Assembly: GCF_900095705.1 (NCBI RefSeq)
Contig: NZ_LT608327.1
Span: 744,001-808,000 of the forward strand
DNA length: 64,000 nucleotides
From: Fusobacterium massiliense
GTDB lineage: Bacteria > Fusobacteriota > Fusobacteriia > Fusobacteriales > Fusobacteriaceae
Direction of reading: 5' to 3'
The notes beneath the pieces were generated by a model. The model had not been told where the DNA came from. It saw only the letters and a program-made list of their open reading frames with translations, and did no database searches. Numbering within the stretch: position 1 is the stretch's first letter; the number at the start of each line of letters is the position of its first letter. This document shows, one piece after another, positions 36,923 to 45,675 of this stretch. Position numbers and translations under genes: made by a program.

Positions 36923-38227
36923 ATGCTAAGAGAAGATGGAAGAAAATTTAATGAAGAAAGAAAAATAAAAATAACAAAAGATGTTAATATTTATGCAGAA
37001 GGTTCTGTTTTAATTGAAGTTGGAAATACAAAAGTTATCTGTACTGCAAGTGTTAGTGAGAAAGTTCCTCCATTCTTGAGAGGAACAGGTAAAGGTTGGG
37101 TAACTGCTGAATACTCTATGTTACCGAGAGCAACAGGTGAAAGAAATCAAAGAGAAGCAAGTAAGGGAAAACTAAGTGGTAGAACCGTTGAAATTCAAAG
37201 ACTTATTGGTAGGGCTTTAAGATCTGCTATTGATTTAGAGAAATTAGGAGAGAGATTAATTACTATTGACTGTGATGTTATACAAGCTGATGGTGGAACA
37301 AGAACTTCATCAATAAGTGGTGGTTATGTTGCCCTAGCTCTTGCTATAAAAAAACTATTAAAAGAAGGTATTTTAGAAGAAAATCCAATAATCTCGAATG
37401 TTGCTGCAATTAGTGTTGGAAAATTAAATTCAGATTTAATTGTTGATTTAAAATATTCAGAAGATTCAGCAGCTGAAGTTGATATGAATGTTATTATGAA
37501 TAAAAAAGGAGAGTTTATTGAAATTCAAGGAACTGGAGAAGAAGCTACTTTTTCAAGAAAAGAATTAAATGGACTTTTAGATTTAGCTGAAAGTAGCATA
37601 AATAGAATTATAGAATTACAAGATAATATTATTAATGATGATGAATTAAAAATATTTTTAGCCACAGGAAATCAACATAAAATAGATGAAATAACTAAAA
37701 TTTTTTCTGATATAAAAAATGTAAAAATTCTTTCAACTAAAGATGGTATATCTATTCCAGAAGTTGAAGAAGATAGAGATACTTTTGAGGGAAATTCTCA
37801 AAAAAAGGCTTTAGAAATTGCTAAGTATCTTAATATGATTGCTATTGCTGATGATTCAGGGCTTTGTGTTGATGCTTTAAATGGTGAACCTGGTATTTAT
37901 TCTGCAAGATATAGTGGTACTGGTAATGATTTAGATAATAATAACTTATTAATCAAAAATTTACAAGGTAAAAATGATAGGAATGCTAAATTCGTATCAG
38001 TAATAAGTCTAGCTAAACCAAATGGAGAAGTTTACTCTTTTAGAGGAGAAATTGCTGGAAAAATTATAGATGAACCTAAAGGTAATACTGGATTTGGATA
38101 TGACCCTCATTTCTTTGTTGGAGAATTTCAAAAAACTTTAGCAGAATTACCTGAACTTAAAAACAAAATAAGTCATAGAGCTAAAGCATTAGAAAAACTA
38201 AAAAAAGAATTAAAAGAAATTTTATAA
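36923..38227 (+). CDS. Fused ribonuclease PH and XTP/dITP diphosphatase
   Basis: A 434-aa fusion. Residues 1 to about 237 are RNase PH, the phosphorolytic 3' exoribonuclease of tRNA maturation ([37 protein letters not shown]). From about residue 248 follows the RdgB/HAM1 house-cleaning pyrophosphatase that removes XTP and d[41 protein letters not shown] and [10 protein letters not shown]. Both active regions look intact. In most bacteria these are separate genes; the fusion is known from Fusobacterium. GGAGGT precedes the ATG, with a TATAAT at 36835-36840 upstream. Confidence 0.95.
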   Translation: MLREDGRKFNEERKIKITKDVNIYAEGSVLIEVGNTKVICTASVSEKVPPFLRGTGKGWVTAEYSMLPRATGERNQREASKGKLSGRTVEIQRLIGRALRSAIDLEKLGERLITIDCDVIQADGGTRTSSISGGYVALALAIKKLLKEGILEENPIISNVAAISVGKLNSDLIVDLKYSEDSAAEVDMNVIMNKKGEFIEIQGTGEEATFSRKELNGLLDLAESSINRIIELQDNIINDDELKIFLATGNQHKIDEITKIFSDIKNVKILSTKDGISIPEVEEDRDTFEGNSQKKALEIAKYLNMIAIADDSGLCVDALNGEPGIYSARYSGTGNDLDNNNLLIKNLQGKNDRNAKFVSVISLAKPNGEVYSFRGEIAGKIIDEPKGNTGFGYDPHFFVGEFQKTLAELPELKNKISHRAKALEKLKKELKEIL

Positions 38228-38274
38228 TTTTATAAATGATATTTATTTAACTTTATATTTTTCTGTATAAAGAA

Positions 38275-38390
38275 AGTCTCTGACGTCCGTATTAGTTCGA
38301 AGAGCCTATGTTCATTGAGCTCGTAGAACTCATACGGCTGTCAAGAGACTAATTTTTCTATTTAATTTTATACTTTTCTACAGAATAAAA
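38275..38390. repeat. Dispersed palindrome copy 8, core flipped relative to its flank
   Basis: Core 38275-38350 is in the reverse orientation (AGTCTCTGACGTCCGTATTA first), but the AT-rich flank TTTAATTTTATACTTTTCTA still lies on the right (38351-38390), as in forward copies. Confidence 0.9.
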
Positions 38391-38425
38391 AATCTAAATC
38401 ACATATTATTTGATAATAAAAATAA

Positions 38426-38454
38426 TTGACTTTTAACTATATTTAGTATATGAT
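38426..38454 (+). promoter_or_regulatory. Promoter of the small exported protein gene
   Basis: TTGACT (38426-38431), 17-base spacer, TATGAT (38449-38454); AGGAGG follows before the ATG at 38487. Confidence 0.7.
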
Positions 38455-38486
38455 ATTAGATATTATAATACTTAGGAGGTCTAATT

Positions 38487-38891
38487 ATGAAAAAATATTT
38501 ACTATCATTCTTACTTTTAAGTTCTATTTCAGCTGCTGCTGCACAATATGCTGATGGAACTTATAGAGGACTTTATATTTCTAAACAAGAAACTGAAGTT
38601 GAAGTTCAATTTGATCTAAAAGACGATGTAATTACTAAAGCTACTTACAGAGCATTACATTACAAAGGAAATGACTGGTTAAAAGATCCAGAATATGTAG
38701 CAAAAAATGGTGGATATATAAAACTTCTTGATGAAATAACTGGTAAAAAAATTCAAGCTGTTTTACCTACTCTTTACAACACAGAAGAAATTGAAACAGC
38801 TGGTGCTACTGTAAGAGAAACTAAAGTTAGAGCCGCTTTACAATATGGACTTAACCTTGGACCTTTTAGATTACCAAAAAAAGCTAAATAA
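38487..38891 (+). CDS. Exported small protein, FMN-binding-domain-like
   Basis: A 134-aa protein with a signal peptide (residues 1-19, ending AAAA-Q). The mature part begins YADGTYRGLYISKQETEVEV and ends with a GATVRETKVRAALQYGL segment. This order, DGTY start and a late G-A-T followed by a helix, resembles the FMN-binding domain of extracytoplasmic flavoproteins. The threonine of GAT would be the flavin attachment site, but the match is loose. A perfect 12-bp terminator follows. It has its own promoter and stands alone, suggesting a well-expressed periplasmic protein. Confidence 0.6.
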   Translation: MKKYLLSFLLLSSISAAAAQYADGTYRGLYISKQETEVEVQFDLKDDVITKATYRALHYKGNDWLKDPEYVAKNGGYIKLLDEITGKKIQAVLPTLYNTEEIETAGATVRETKVRAALQYGLNLGPFRLPKKAK

Positions 38892-38910
38892 AATTTTTTA
38901 ATTTTTTAAT

Positions 38911-38954
38911 ACAACACCCCTCTAACTAAAAGTATGAGGGGTGTTGTATTTTTA
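38911..38954 (+). terminator. Strong intrinsic terminator
   Basis: ACAACACCCCTC (38911-38922) pairs perfectly with GAGGGGTGTTGT (38936-38947), followed by ATTTTTATT. Confidence 0.93.
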
Positions 38955-39062
38955 TTCTATAGGAAAGTATAAAAATAAATAGCAAAATTAGTCTCTGATG
39001 TCCATATTACTCTGGAGAGCATTTCAGTGAGCTCGGAAGAGTCATACGGCTGTCAGGAGACT
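38949..39062 (-). repeat. Dispersed palindrome copy 9 (second loop type), reverse
   Basis: Core 38990-39062 with inner arms ACTCT/AGAGT instead of AGTTC/GAACT. The flank (TTCTATAGGAAAGTATA on the plus strand) lies to the left at 38949-38989, as expected for a reverse copy. Confidence 0.92.
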
Positions 39063-39075
39063 TTATTTATTAATC

Positions 39076-39999
39076 CTAGTATAATCCTTCCAGTAATCTT
39101 ATTATTTCATCATAATCATCAATCTGATTTATTTTTCTCTTTGCTTCTGTTGAGTTTTCTAGACCTTTTAAATACCAAGATATATGTTTTCTAACATCAA
39201 AAACAAATTTTTCATCATTATCAAGTCTAGTTCTTTTCAAATGTTCTATTGCCATTTTAATTTTATCTTCTTTTGTAGTTGGAGTTTTTATTTCTCCATA
39301 TTCTAAAATTTCTCTAATATCTTCAATAAGCCAAGGATTTCCAAATATTCCTCTAGCTAACATAACTCCATCAACATTAGAATAAGATATTTTTTCAAGA
39401 GCATCTTCACCAGTAAAAATATCTCCATTTCCTATAACTGGGATAGAAATATTATCTTTTACTTCCTTTATATATTGCCAATCAGCTTTCCCAGAATATA
39501 GTTGTTCTCTAGTTCTACCATGGACTGTTATATGATCACAACCAATTTCTTCAGCAATCTTTCCAATTTTAATATAATTTTCTGGCTCTTTATAACCTAT
39601 TCTAATTTTTATAGAAATTTTTGTGTCGTCTTTTAAACATGATCTCAATTCTGATAAAATAGTCCTTATTTTTTCTGGTTCTTTTACAAGAGCTGCTCCA
39701 TAACCACAATTTACTATTTTTTTCATGGGGCAACCACAATTTAAATTGATATGTTTAACTCCTAAATTTTCAATATATTTTGCACTTGATTTTATTTTTT
39801 CAATATCTTCTCCAAAAATTTGAACAGCATTTCCTTCTCTTAATCTTAAAATTTTTGAAATTGTCTTATCATTCAAAACAGAAAGTGCATTTACACTGAC
39901 CATTTCTGTAAAAATTAAATCTGGTTTAAATTCTTCTAATATTCCTCTAAAAGTATAATCTGTTACTCCAGCAATGGGAGCTATATATATTTTTTTCAT
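39076..39999 (-). CDS. dus: tRNA-dihydrouridine synthase
   Basis: A 307-aa flavoenzyme that reduces uridines in the tRNA D-loop. The FMN-binding TIM barrel starts IAPIAGVTDYTFRG. The catalytic cysteine lies in NLNCGCPMKKIVNCGYGAAL, and VHGRTREQLYSGKADW contacts the flavin and substrate. The C-terminal helical domain follows. It is transcribed alone against its neighbours, with a palindrome copy on each side (copies 9 and 10). Which Dus subtype is not clear. Confidence 0.95.
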   Translation of the reverse strand: MKKIYIAPIAGVTDYTFRGILEEFKPDLIFTEMVSVNALSVLNDKTISKILRLREGNAVQIFGEDIEKIKSSAKYIENLGVKHINLNCGCPMKKIVNCGYGAALVKEPEKIRTILSELRSCLKDDTKISIKIRIGYKEPENYIKIGKIAEEIGCDHITVHGRTREQLYSGKADWQYIKEVKDNISIPVIGNGDIFTGEDALEKISYSNVDGVMLARGIFGNPWLIEDIREILEYGEIKTPTTKEDKIKMAIEHLKRTRLDNDEKFVFDVRKHISWYLKGLENSTEAKRKINQIDDYDEIIRLLEGLY

Positions 40000-40069
40000 A
40001 TTTTCTCCGTTCTTATATAATAAATAAGATTAATTTTATCATATTTTTTATAAAAAATCTAATAATTAA

Positions 40070-40188
40070 AGTCTCTGACGTCCGTATTAGTTCGAAGAGC
40101 CTATGTTCATTGAGCTCGTAGAACTCATACGGCTGTCAAGAGACTAATTTTCATTATTTAATTTTATACCTTCCTATAAAATAAAAAA
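40070..40188. repeat. Dispersed palindrome copy 10, core flipped relative to its flank
   Basis: Core 40070-40145 is reversed, while the flank (TTTAATTTTATACCTTCCTA) lies on the right to about 40188. Same arrangement as copy 8 and nearly identical core. Confidence 0.9.
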
Positions 40189-40235
40189 ACTTTTTTAATT
40201 AATGTACATTATTTATGGATTTTAAAAAATTAAGT

Positions 40236-40265
40236 TTGCCTTTATTTTATTATTTATGATAGAAT
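40236..40265 (+). promoter_or_regulatory. Possible promoter of the transketolase pair
   Basis: TTGCCT (40236-40241), 18-base spacer, TAGAAT (40260-40265). A moderate match. Confidence 0.5.
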
Positions 40266-40321
40266 AAAAGTAGAAATTATTTAATAATCTAAAATATTGA
40301 TTTAAAATGAGAGGAGACAAA

Positions 40322-41134
40322 ATGAAAGATATTAGTTTTTTAAAAGAAAAAGCTAAAGAAATTAGAAGATCTATTGTTTCTATGATAGCTGAAGCAAAAT
40401 CAGGACATCCAGGTGGTTCTTTATCTGCAACTGATATACTTACTGCTTTATATTTTTCTGAAATGAATATAGATCCTAATAATCCAAAAATGGAGGGAAG
40501 AGATAGATTTGTTTTATCAAAAGGACATGCTGCTCCTGCAATCTATTCTACTTTAGCTGAAAAAGGATATTTTTCTAAAGATGAACTATTAACTTTAAGA
40601 AAATTTGGAAGTAGATTACAAGGTCACCCTGATATGAAAAAACTTCCAGGTATTGAAATTTCTACTGGTTCACTAGGGCAAGGGTTATCTGTTACTAATG
40701 GTATGGCTCTAAATGCAAAAATTTATGATGAAAAATACAGAACTTACATCGTATTAGGAGATGGAGAAATACAAGAAGGTCAAATTTGGGAAGCTGCAAT
40801 GACAGCGGCTCACTATAAACTAGATAATCTATGTGCTTTCCTTGATCATAACAATCTACAAATTGACGGTAACGTTTCTGAAATTATGGGTATTGAGCCT
40901 GTAAATAAAAAATGGGAAGCTTTTGGTTGGAACGTTATTGAAATAGATGGGCATAACTTTGAAGAAATTTTATCTGCATTAGATAAAGCTAAAGAGTGTA
41001 AAGGTAAACCTACTATAATTATTGCTAAAACAATAAAAGGTAAAGGAGTTTCATTTATGGAAAATGTTTGTGGTTTCCATGGAGTTGCTCCAACAGCAGA
41101 TGAATTATCAAGAGCATTGGCTGAATTAGTTTAA
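40322..41134 (+). CDS. Transketolase N-terminal subunit
   Basis: A 270-aa subunit holding the thiamine-diphosphate-binding half of a split transketolase: SGHPGGSLSATDIL, LSKGHAAPA, and the TPP motif GDGEIQEGQIWEA followed by the DHNNLQIDG metal-binding part. It moves two-carbon units in the pentose-phosphate pathway with its partner next door. A reading from 40307 would overlap the GAGGAG site; ATG 40322 is preferred. The C-terminal subunit begins 23 bp later. Confidence 0.95.
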   Translation: MKDISFLKEKAKEIRRSIVSMIAEAKSGHPGGSLSATDILTALYFSEMNIDPNNPKMEGRDRFVLSKGHAAPAIYSTLAEKGYFSKDELLTLRKFGSRLQGHPDMKKLPGIEISTGSLGQGLSVTNGMALNAKIYDEKYRTYIVLGDGEIQEGQIWEAAMTAAHYKLDNLCAFLDHNNLQIDGNVSEIMGIEPVNKKWEAFGWNVIEIDGHNFEEILSALDKAKECKGKPTIIIAKTIKGKGVSFMENVCGFHGVAPTADELSRALAELV

Positions 41135-41157
41135 ATTTAAATTTTAGGAGGATTATT

Positions 41158-42087
41158 ATGAGTAAAAAGTCTACAAGACAAGCCTATGGAGAAGCCTTAG
41201 TAGAACTTGGTAAAATAAATAATGACATAGTAGTTTTGGATGCTGATTTAAGTAAGTCTACAAAAACAGATTTATTTAAAAAAGAATTTCCAAAAAGACA
41301 TATAAATATAGGAATTGCAGAAGCAGATTTAATAGGTACAGCTGCTGGACTTGCAACTTGTGGAAGAATTCCATTTGCATCAACATTTGCTATGTTTGCT
41401 GCCGGAAGAGCATTTGAACAAATAAGAAATACTGTTGCTTATCCAAAATTAAATGTTAAAATAGCTCCAACACATTCAGGAATATCTGTTGGAGAAGATG
41501 GTGGTTCTCACCAATCAATAGAAGATATTTCTCTTATGAGATCTATCCCTGGTATGATAGTACTATCTCCTTGTGATGCTATAGAAACTAAAAAAATGGT
41601 TTTTGCTGCTGCTGAATATAATGGACCGGTTTATTTAAGACTTGGAAGATTAGATGTTGAAACAATATTAGATGATAACTATGATTTTCAAATTGGTATA
41701 GCTAATACTTTAAAAGATGGTAAAGATGTAACTATTATCTCAACAGGACTTCTAACTCAAGAAGCAATGAAAGCTGCTCAAGAACTTGAAAAAGAAAATA
41801 TTTCTATTAGAGTTATAAATATGGGAACTATAAAACCATTAGATGGAGAAACTGTATTAAAAGCTGCTCAAGAAACTAAATTTATAATAACTGCTGAAGA
41901 ACATTCTGTTATTGGTGGTTTAGGTTCTGCTGTTTCTGAATTTTTATCAGAAACTCATCCAACTCTTGTAAAAAAACTTGGAGTTTATGATAAATTTGGA
42001 CAAAGTGGTAAGGGAGCTGAAATGCTTGAAAAATATGAACTTACTGCAGCTAAATTAATTTCTATGGTTAAAGAAAATTTAAAATAA
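41158..42087 (+). CDS. Transketolase C-terminal subunit
   Basis: A 309-aa partner of the preceding gene with the pyrimidine-binding domain (NIGIAEADLIGTAAGLA, HSGISVGEDGGSHQSIEDI) and the transketolase C-terminal domain (FIITAEEHSVIGGLGSAV). Together the two make one enzyme; the split form is common in anaerobes. TTAGGAGGATTATT precedes the ATG. Two palindromes in tandem follow the stop codon, and no separate classical terminator is seen, so copy 11a may act as one. Confidence 0.95.
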   Translation: MSKKSTRQAYGEALVELGKINNDIVVLDADLSKSTKTDLFKKEFPKRHINIGIAEADLIGTAAGLATCGRIPFASTFAMFAAGRAFEQIRNTVAYPKLNVKIAPTHSGISVGEDGGSHQSIEDISLMRSIPGMIVLSPCDAIETKKMVFAAAEYNGPVYLRLGRLDVETILDDNYDFQIGIANTLKDGKDVTIISTGLLTQEAMKAAQELEKENISIRVINMGTIKPLDGETVLKAAQETKFIITAEEHSVIGGLGSAVSEFLSETHPTLVKKLGVYDKFGQSGKGAEMLEKYELTAAKLISMVKENLK

Positions 42088-42111
42088 AAATTTATATTTT
42101 TTCTATAAATA

Positions 42112-42184
42112 AAGTCTCTGATGTCCATATATTAGTTCTATGAGCCAATAAATAAGCTCTTAAATTAATATGAATGTCAGAGAT
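42112..42184 (-). repeat. Dispersed palindrome copy 11a (decayed)
   Basis: The outer arms are kept (AGTCTCTGATGTCCATAT at the left, ATGAATGTCAGAGAT at the right) and the inner loop has changed. It is followed by a T run after the transketolase stop codon. Confidence 0.8.
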
Positions 42185-42297
42185 TTTTTTATTCTATAGA
42201 AAAGTATAAATTTAATATGAAATTAGTCTCCGACATCCGTATTACTCTGGAGAACATTTCGGTGAGCTCGAAAGAGTCATACGGCTGTCAGGAGACT
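42185..42297 (-). repeat. Dispersed palindrome copy 11b (second loop type), reverse
   Basis: Core 42225-42297, flank TTCTATAGAAAAGTATAAAT at the left. It directly abuts copy 11a, giving a tandem of two elements. Confidence 0.9.
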
Positions 42298-42317
42298 TTA
42301 TTTATTTAAATCAACAT

Positions 42318-42346
42318 TTGATTTTTAAAGAAAAATAATATATAAT
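42318..42346 (+). promoter_or_regulatory. Promoter of the 42389 gene
   Basis: TTGATT (42318-42323), 17-base spacer, perfect TATAAT (42341-42346), 43 bases before the ATG. Confidence 0.75.
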
Positions 42347-42388
42347 GAACAAAAATAGTATTTAATAAATATATGAGAGAGGAAGCTT

Positions 42389-42718
42389 ATGTATAGGAAA
42401 TTTATTTTATTATTTTTATCTGTGTTTTCATTTACTTATGCAGTAGATGAAATAGAAAATAAATATATTGAAAATGGATATATTACTACAAAAGTTGGAC
42501 TTGATATAAGCAAGTCTGATTTTGAAATTGGTAAGATATCCATTTTTGTTTTAGAAGGAAAAATAGCTAAAGTTATATATGGAAGAGGGGCTATTTTAAA
42601 TAACTCTAGAGGTTTAACACAAAGTCAATTAGAAAAACTAAGTGAAATAGGTTCAAAATATATAAAAGATCCTATTTTTCAAAATATATACAAATTCAAA
42701 AGGAGGAAAACTAACTGA
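42389..42718 (+). CDS. Small exported protein, unknown
   Basis: A 109-aa protein with a signal peptide (residues 1-18, ending TYA). The mature part of about 90 residues is rich in charged residues and has a basic tail (KFKRRKTN). No family recognised. AGAGAGGAAGC precedes the ATG, and a good promoter lies at 42318-42346. It is the first gene of the accessory stretch that runs to 46504. A ribosome-site-like AAAGGAGGA lies within its last codons, although no gene begins right after it. Confidence 0.65.
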   Translation: MYRKFILLFLSVFSFTYAVDEIENKYIENGYITTKVGLDISKSDFEIGKISIFVLEGKIAKVIYGRGAILNNSRGLTQSQLEKLSEIGSKYIKDPIFQNIYKFKRRKTN

Positions 42719-42756
42719 AAGTTATATCATAAGTATCTTAAAGGAGGAGGCATATC

Positions 42757-43218
42757 GTGAACAATTTTAGTGAAAATTTTATGTATAATTTAAAATATTT
42801 TTTAACTTTAATAACTACTATAGATCTATCTATTTCAGAATTTTTCCTTGTTTATTATATAATATTTTCATTTTGTATTATAAATTTTCTCCAAATAAAA
42901 TTTTGTAAGAAACTTTATAATGAAGTAAAAATTGAAATAATATTATTACCTAAGTTAACTTATTTAATTCCAGGTATATACAGAATATACATGTATATAT
43001 TAGGAATATTTATATTAATAATTTTAAAAATAAAGTATAAGAAAAATATTAAAGAAGTTTTTTTCTTTTTTTTAATATATTATGAAACTTTATTAGTGAA
43101 TGCTGTAGTTGTTTCAATTGAGTTAATATATTATCTGTTTAATCAAGAACTTTTCATTGATGCGATTAATGAAAATTTTGAGTTATATAAAAATATGTCA
43201 TTAGAATTTTATTTTTAA
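42757..43218 (+). CDS. Membrane protein, unknown (GTG start)
   Basis: A 153-aa protein of at least three or four hydrophobic segments (FFLVYYIIFSFCIINFL; YLIPGIYRIYMYILGIFILI; VFFFFLIYYETLLVNAVVV). The start is GTG at 42757 behind an excellent AAAGGAGGAGG site six bases away, which makes the frame credible. No family recognised. It lies between the small exported protein and a broken fragment, in a region that looks like a collection of orphan toxin or immunity modules; an immunity or membrane accessory role is possible but unproved. Confidence 0.6.
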   Translation: MNNFSENFMYNLKYFLTLITTIDLSISEFFLVYYIIFSFCIINFLQIKFCKKLYNEVKIEIILLPKLTYLIPGIYRIYMYILGIFILIILKIKYKKNIKEVFFFFLIYYETLLVNAVVVSIELIYYLFNQELFIDAINENFELYKNMSLEFYF

Positions 43219-43228
43219 AAAATTAAAC

Positions 43229-43555
43229 AAGTATCAGTAATGATAAGTTATTAAATGATGTACTAAGAGCAAAAGTCTATAAAGAACCAGATATAAAAAT
43301 GGGACTAACAAATAAGATCCAAACAGACATAAACATGATAATATCGGATATAATGAGGATAACTACAATTTAAATAGACAATCAGGTATATATAAAAGAA
43401 AAACAATAAAAGCAAGAATAAAGGGCAAAGAAGAAAAGATAGCAGTACCAAATTATGAATATAAAATAGGCGAAATGGATGGAAAAGATATGAGAAGTAT
43501 AATAGAAAGATGGGAAGATAAAAGAGTCCAAGAAAGAAGGTATGGAGGTAAATAA
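43229..43555 (+). pseudogene. Frameshifted C-terminal gene fragment
   Basis: Frame one encodes NDVLRAKVYKEPDIKMG and continues through GLTNKIQTDIN, then stops. From about 43330 the coding signal continues in another frame (YNEDNYNLNRQSGIYKRK through SIIERWEDKRVQERRYGGK) up to a TAA that overlaps the next ATG. One frameshift would join the two. It looks like the tail of a larger secreted protein whose 5' part is gone. The family cannot be named. The TAATG overlap with the lipoprotein gene suggests that the complete gene was coupled to it. Confidence 0.6.
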
Positions 43556-44076
43556 TGAAAAAAATATTTATAAGCTTAGTGTCTTTATTAGTTTTTACAT
43601 CATGTATATTACATGTGTATAGTTATTATCCAATTAGTAGTTATGGAATTGATAAACTTTCTATATCAGCAGAATTGATAAATCATGAAGATGAAAATTC
43701 CCCAATTAAATATATAGGGGTATCAGATGTTAGAAGTAGTGTTAATACTCCTCATAAGGTTAAGATATTATCTTCAACAATAAAAATAGTTGATAACAAA
43801 AATAAGGAATATATAGTAAAAACTAACTCAAATAGTGGATATATACATACATATAAGCAAGGAGTAGTAATAACAGATGATTTTAAAGCTTATATAGGAA
43901 AAGTCCAATTAGATGATGGAACAATAATAGATATACCTCCACTTTCATTTAAAAAAAATGTCTATGTAGAAAAATATAGTGTAATTTTGGATACAATAAA
44001 TGCAGGAGCGCGAGCAAAAATATTATTTAATGGAACAATAGAAGAATATAAAGAATACAAGAATCTAAAGGAATAA
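43555..44076 (+). CDS. Lipoprotein, unknown, possible orphan immunity protein
   Basis: A 173-aa lipoprotein with signal and lipobox VFTSC (Cys17). The mature protein looks strand-rich (VKILSSTIKIVDNKNKEYIV) and has no recognised domain. Its ATG overlaps the stop of the broken upstream fragment, and GGAGGT within that fragment serves as ribosome site. Small lipoproteins placed directly behind a toxin-like gene are often immunity or accessory proteins, but here that is inference from position only. Confidence 0.65.
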   Translation: MKKIFISLVSLLVFTSCILHVYSYYPISSYGIDKLSISAELINHEDENSPIKYIGVSDVRSSVNTPHKVKILSSTIKIVDNKNKEYIVKTNSNSGYIHTYKQGVVITDDFKAYIGKVQLDDGTIIDIPPLSFKKNVYVEKYSVILDTINAGARAKILFNGTIEEYKEYKNLKE

Positions 44077-44126
44077 GTAATAATTAATAATTAATTTTTT
44101 ATAGGTAGTCTAAGAAATTAAACTTA

Positions 44127-44265
44127 AAGGAGAAATTTTTCTAAAAAATCTGAAAATATCACAGGTAATGATGTAAATATAAATGTAGCAAATTTACATC
44201 TTGAAAGTTTATAAGATAAAGAGAAATCAAGACATAATAGTTTCAATGTTTCAGTTGGAAATTTA
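44127..44265 (+). pseudogene. Filamentous-haemagglutinin/CdiA-like remnant
   Basis: About 46 codons read KSENITGNDVNINVANLHLE, then SL, an in-frame TAA, and DKEKSRHNSFNVSVGNL. The pattern GxDVNI..NLxxESLQDKxKS..SxSVG is typical of the repeat region of filamentous haemagglutinin and CdiA proteins; the TAA stands where that family has a CAA-encoded glutamine. The frame is then cut by the IS at 44266. Without the IS it would run in frame into the lipoprotein ORF at 45836. Confidence 0.65.
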
Positions 44266-44331
44266 GGTTGTATACTAAATGGTGTTGATAGAAAAGAATT
44301 TCTATTAATGCCATTTTTTAATAAAAAAAAA

Positions 44332-44360
44332 TTGAGACAATGAAATTTTCCTGTTAAAAT
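44332..44360 (+). promoter_or_regulatory. Transposase promoter inside the IS
   Basis: TTGAGA (44332-44337), 17-base spacer, TAAAAT (44355-44360), upstream of the transposase start. Confidence 0.6.
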
Positions 44361-44397
44361 TAAATCGCTCAAAATAACCATAAAGGAAGTGATTTCA

Positions 44398-45675
44398 TTG
44401 TCTCTATCTGATTTTATCAAAAATATCTTAAATATTCAAGATAATAATATTTCTTTTCCAGAAGAAAACTATTTTCAAATTGTTAAAAAAAACGATTTCT
44501 TTATTAAAGTTTTTAAAGGATTTCTTAAATCTAATCACTGCGCTTGTCCACATTGTAACTCTAAAAATATTGTTAAAAATGGTTCGAGAATTCGTAAAGT
44601 TAAATATATTCCTTACCAGAATTACAATATTGAACTTGAGCTTACTGTACAAAGGTATATTTGTAAGGATTGTAAAAAAACTTTTTCACCTTCCACTAAT
44701 ATTGTTAGTAACAATTCTAGTATATCTAATAATCTTAAATATACTATCGCGCTTGAACTTCAAAAAAATATTTCTCTTACATCTATTGCTAAGAGATATA
44801 GTATTTCTGTCTCTTCTGTACAAAGAATTATGGATATCTGCTATTCTAATTTTAAGGTTAATAGAGAACATTTACCAGGAACTATTTGTATTGATGAATT
44901 TAAATCTGTTAAAAATATTGATGGCGCTATGTCTTTTGTTTTTGCTGACTTTCAAAGTAAGAGCATTATCGATATAGTGGAAGATAGAAGACTTCGTTCT
45001 CTTACAGAATATTTTTCAAGATTTTCTTTAAAAGCTAAAAATAATGTGAAATATATTTGTATGGATATGTATGCTCCATATATTAGCTTAGTTAAATCTA
45101 TCTTTCCTAATGGAGAAATAGTTCTAGATAAATTTCATATTGTTAACCTTATTAACAGAGCATTTAATCAAACTAGAATATATATTATGAACTCTATTCA
45201 AGATCCTTCTTTAAAAAGAAAATTAAAGAGATTTTGGAAGTTATTATTAAAATATTATCCTGACCTTTGCGAAATAAAATACTACTGTCAAAGTTTTAAG
45301 TACAAATTAAGTAGTAAAGATAAAGTAGATTATATTCTTGATAAAATACCTGAATTAGAAATTAATTTTAATATATATCAAGATATTATCCAAGCAATTA
45401 AACATAATAATTTTAAAAGATTTGAAGGAATAGTAGAAAAATATCTTGGAAGTAAAGAAAAAATTTCTGAGAAAATGAGAGTTGCTTTAAAAACTCTTAA
45501 AAAATATATGGAATATATTAAAAATATGTTTGAAACTAATATTACTAATGGAGTAATAGAAGGTTTAAATAATAAAATTAAATCAATAAAAAGAACTGCA
45601 TTTGGATATTCAAAATTTAACAATTTCAAAAAGCGTATATTAATTCAAGAAGGAATTGTTTCAATTAATGCTTAA
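44398..45675 (+). CDS. tnp: ISL3-family transposase
   Basis: A 425-aa transposase. An N-terminal zinc ribbon (CACPHCNSKNIVKNGSR ... YICKDCKKTF) and a helix-turn-helix (LTSIAKRYSISVSSVQRIM) are followed by the DDE catalytic domain: first Asp in TICIDEFKS, second in YICMDMYAPYI, and Glu in GVIEGLNNKIKSIKRTAFGY. The family ends with that GLNNKIK segment. A GTG at 44389 would overlap the ribosome site AAGGAAG; the TTG at 44398 gives the usual MSLSDFIKNIL start. The gene appears intact, so the IS may be active. An AAGAGAATTTT inverted repeat (45714-45751) follows. Confidence 0.95.
   Translation: MSLSDFIKNILNIQDNNISFPEENYFQIVKKNDFFIKVFKGFLKSNHCACPHCNSKNIVKNGSRIRKVKYIPYQNYNIELELTVQRYICKDCKKTFSPSTNIVSNNSSISNNLKYTIALELQKNISLTSIAKRYSISVSSVQRIMDICYSNFKVNREHLPGTICIDEFKSVKNIDGAMSFVFADFQSKSIIDIVEDRRLRSLTEYFSRFSLKAKNNVKYICMDMYAPYISLVKSIFPNGEIVLDKFHIVNLINRAFNQTRIYIMNSIQDPSLKRKLKRFWKLLLKYYPDLCEIKYYCQSFKYKLSSKDKVDYILDKIPELEINFNIYQDIIQAIKHNNFKRFEGIVEKYLGSKEKISEKMRVALKTLKKYMEYIKNMFETNITNGVIEGLNNKIKSIKRTAFGYSKFNNFKKRILIQEGIVSINA

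Noticed and set aside
38275-40188. Phase-variable promoter with its own invertase
   Set aside because: Flipped cores are seen, but no site-specific recombinase gene is in the window and no promoter was found in the core. It is kept only as a finding about orientation.
44124-44977. Open frames of 98 and 165 aa on either strand inside the IS
   Set aside because: They are shadows of the ISL3 transposase, whose zinc ribbon and DDE motifs are all in one frame.
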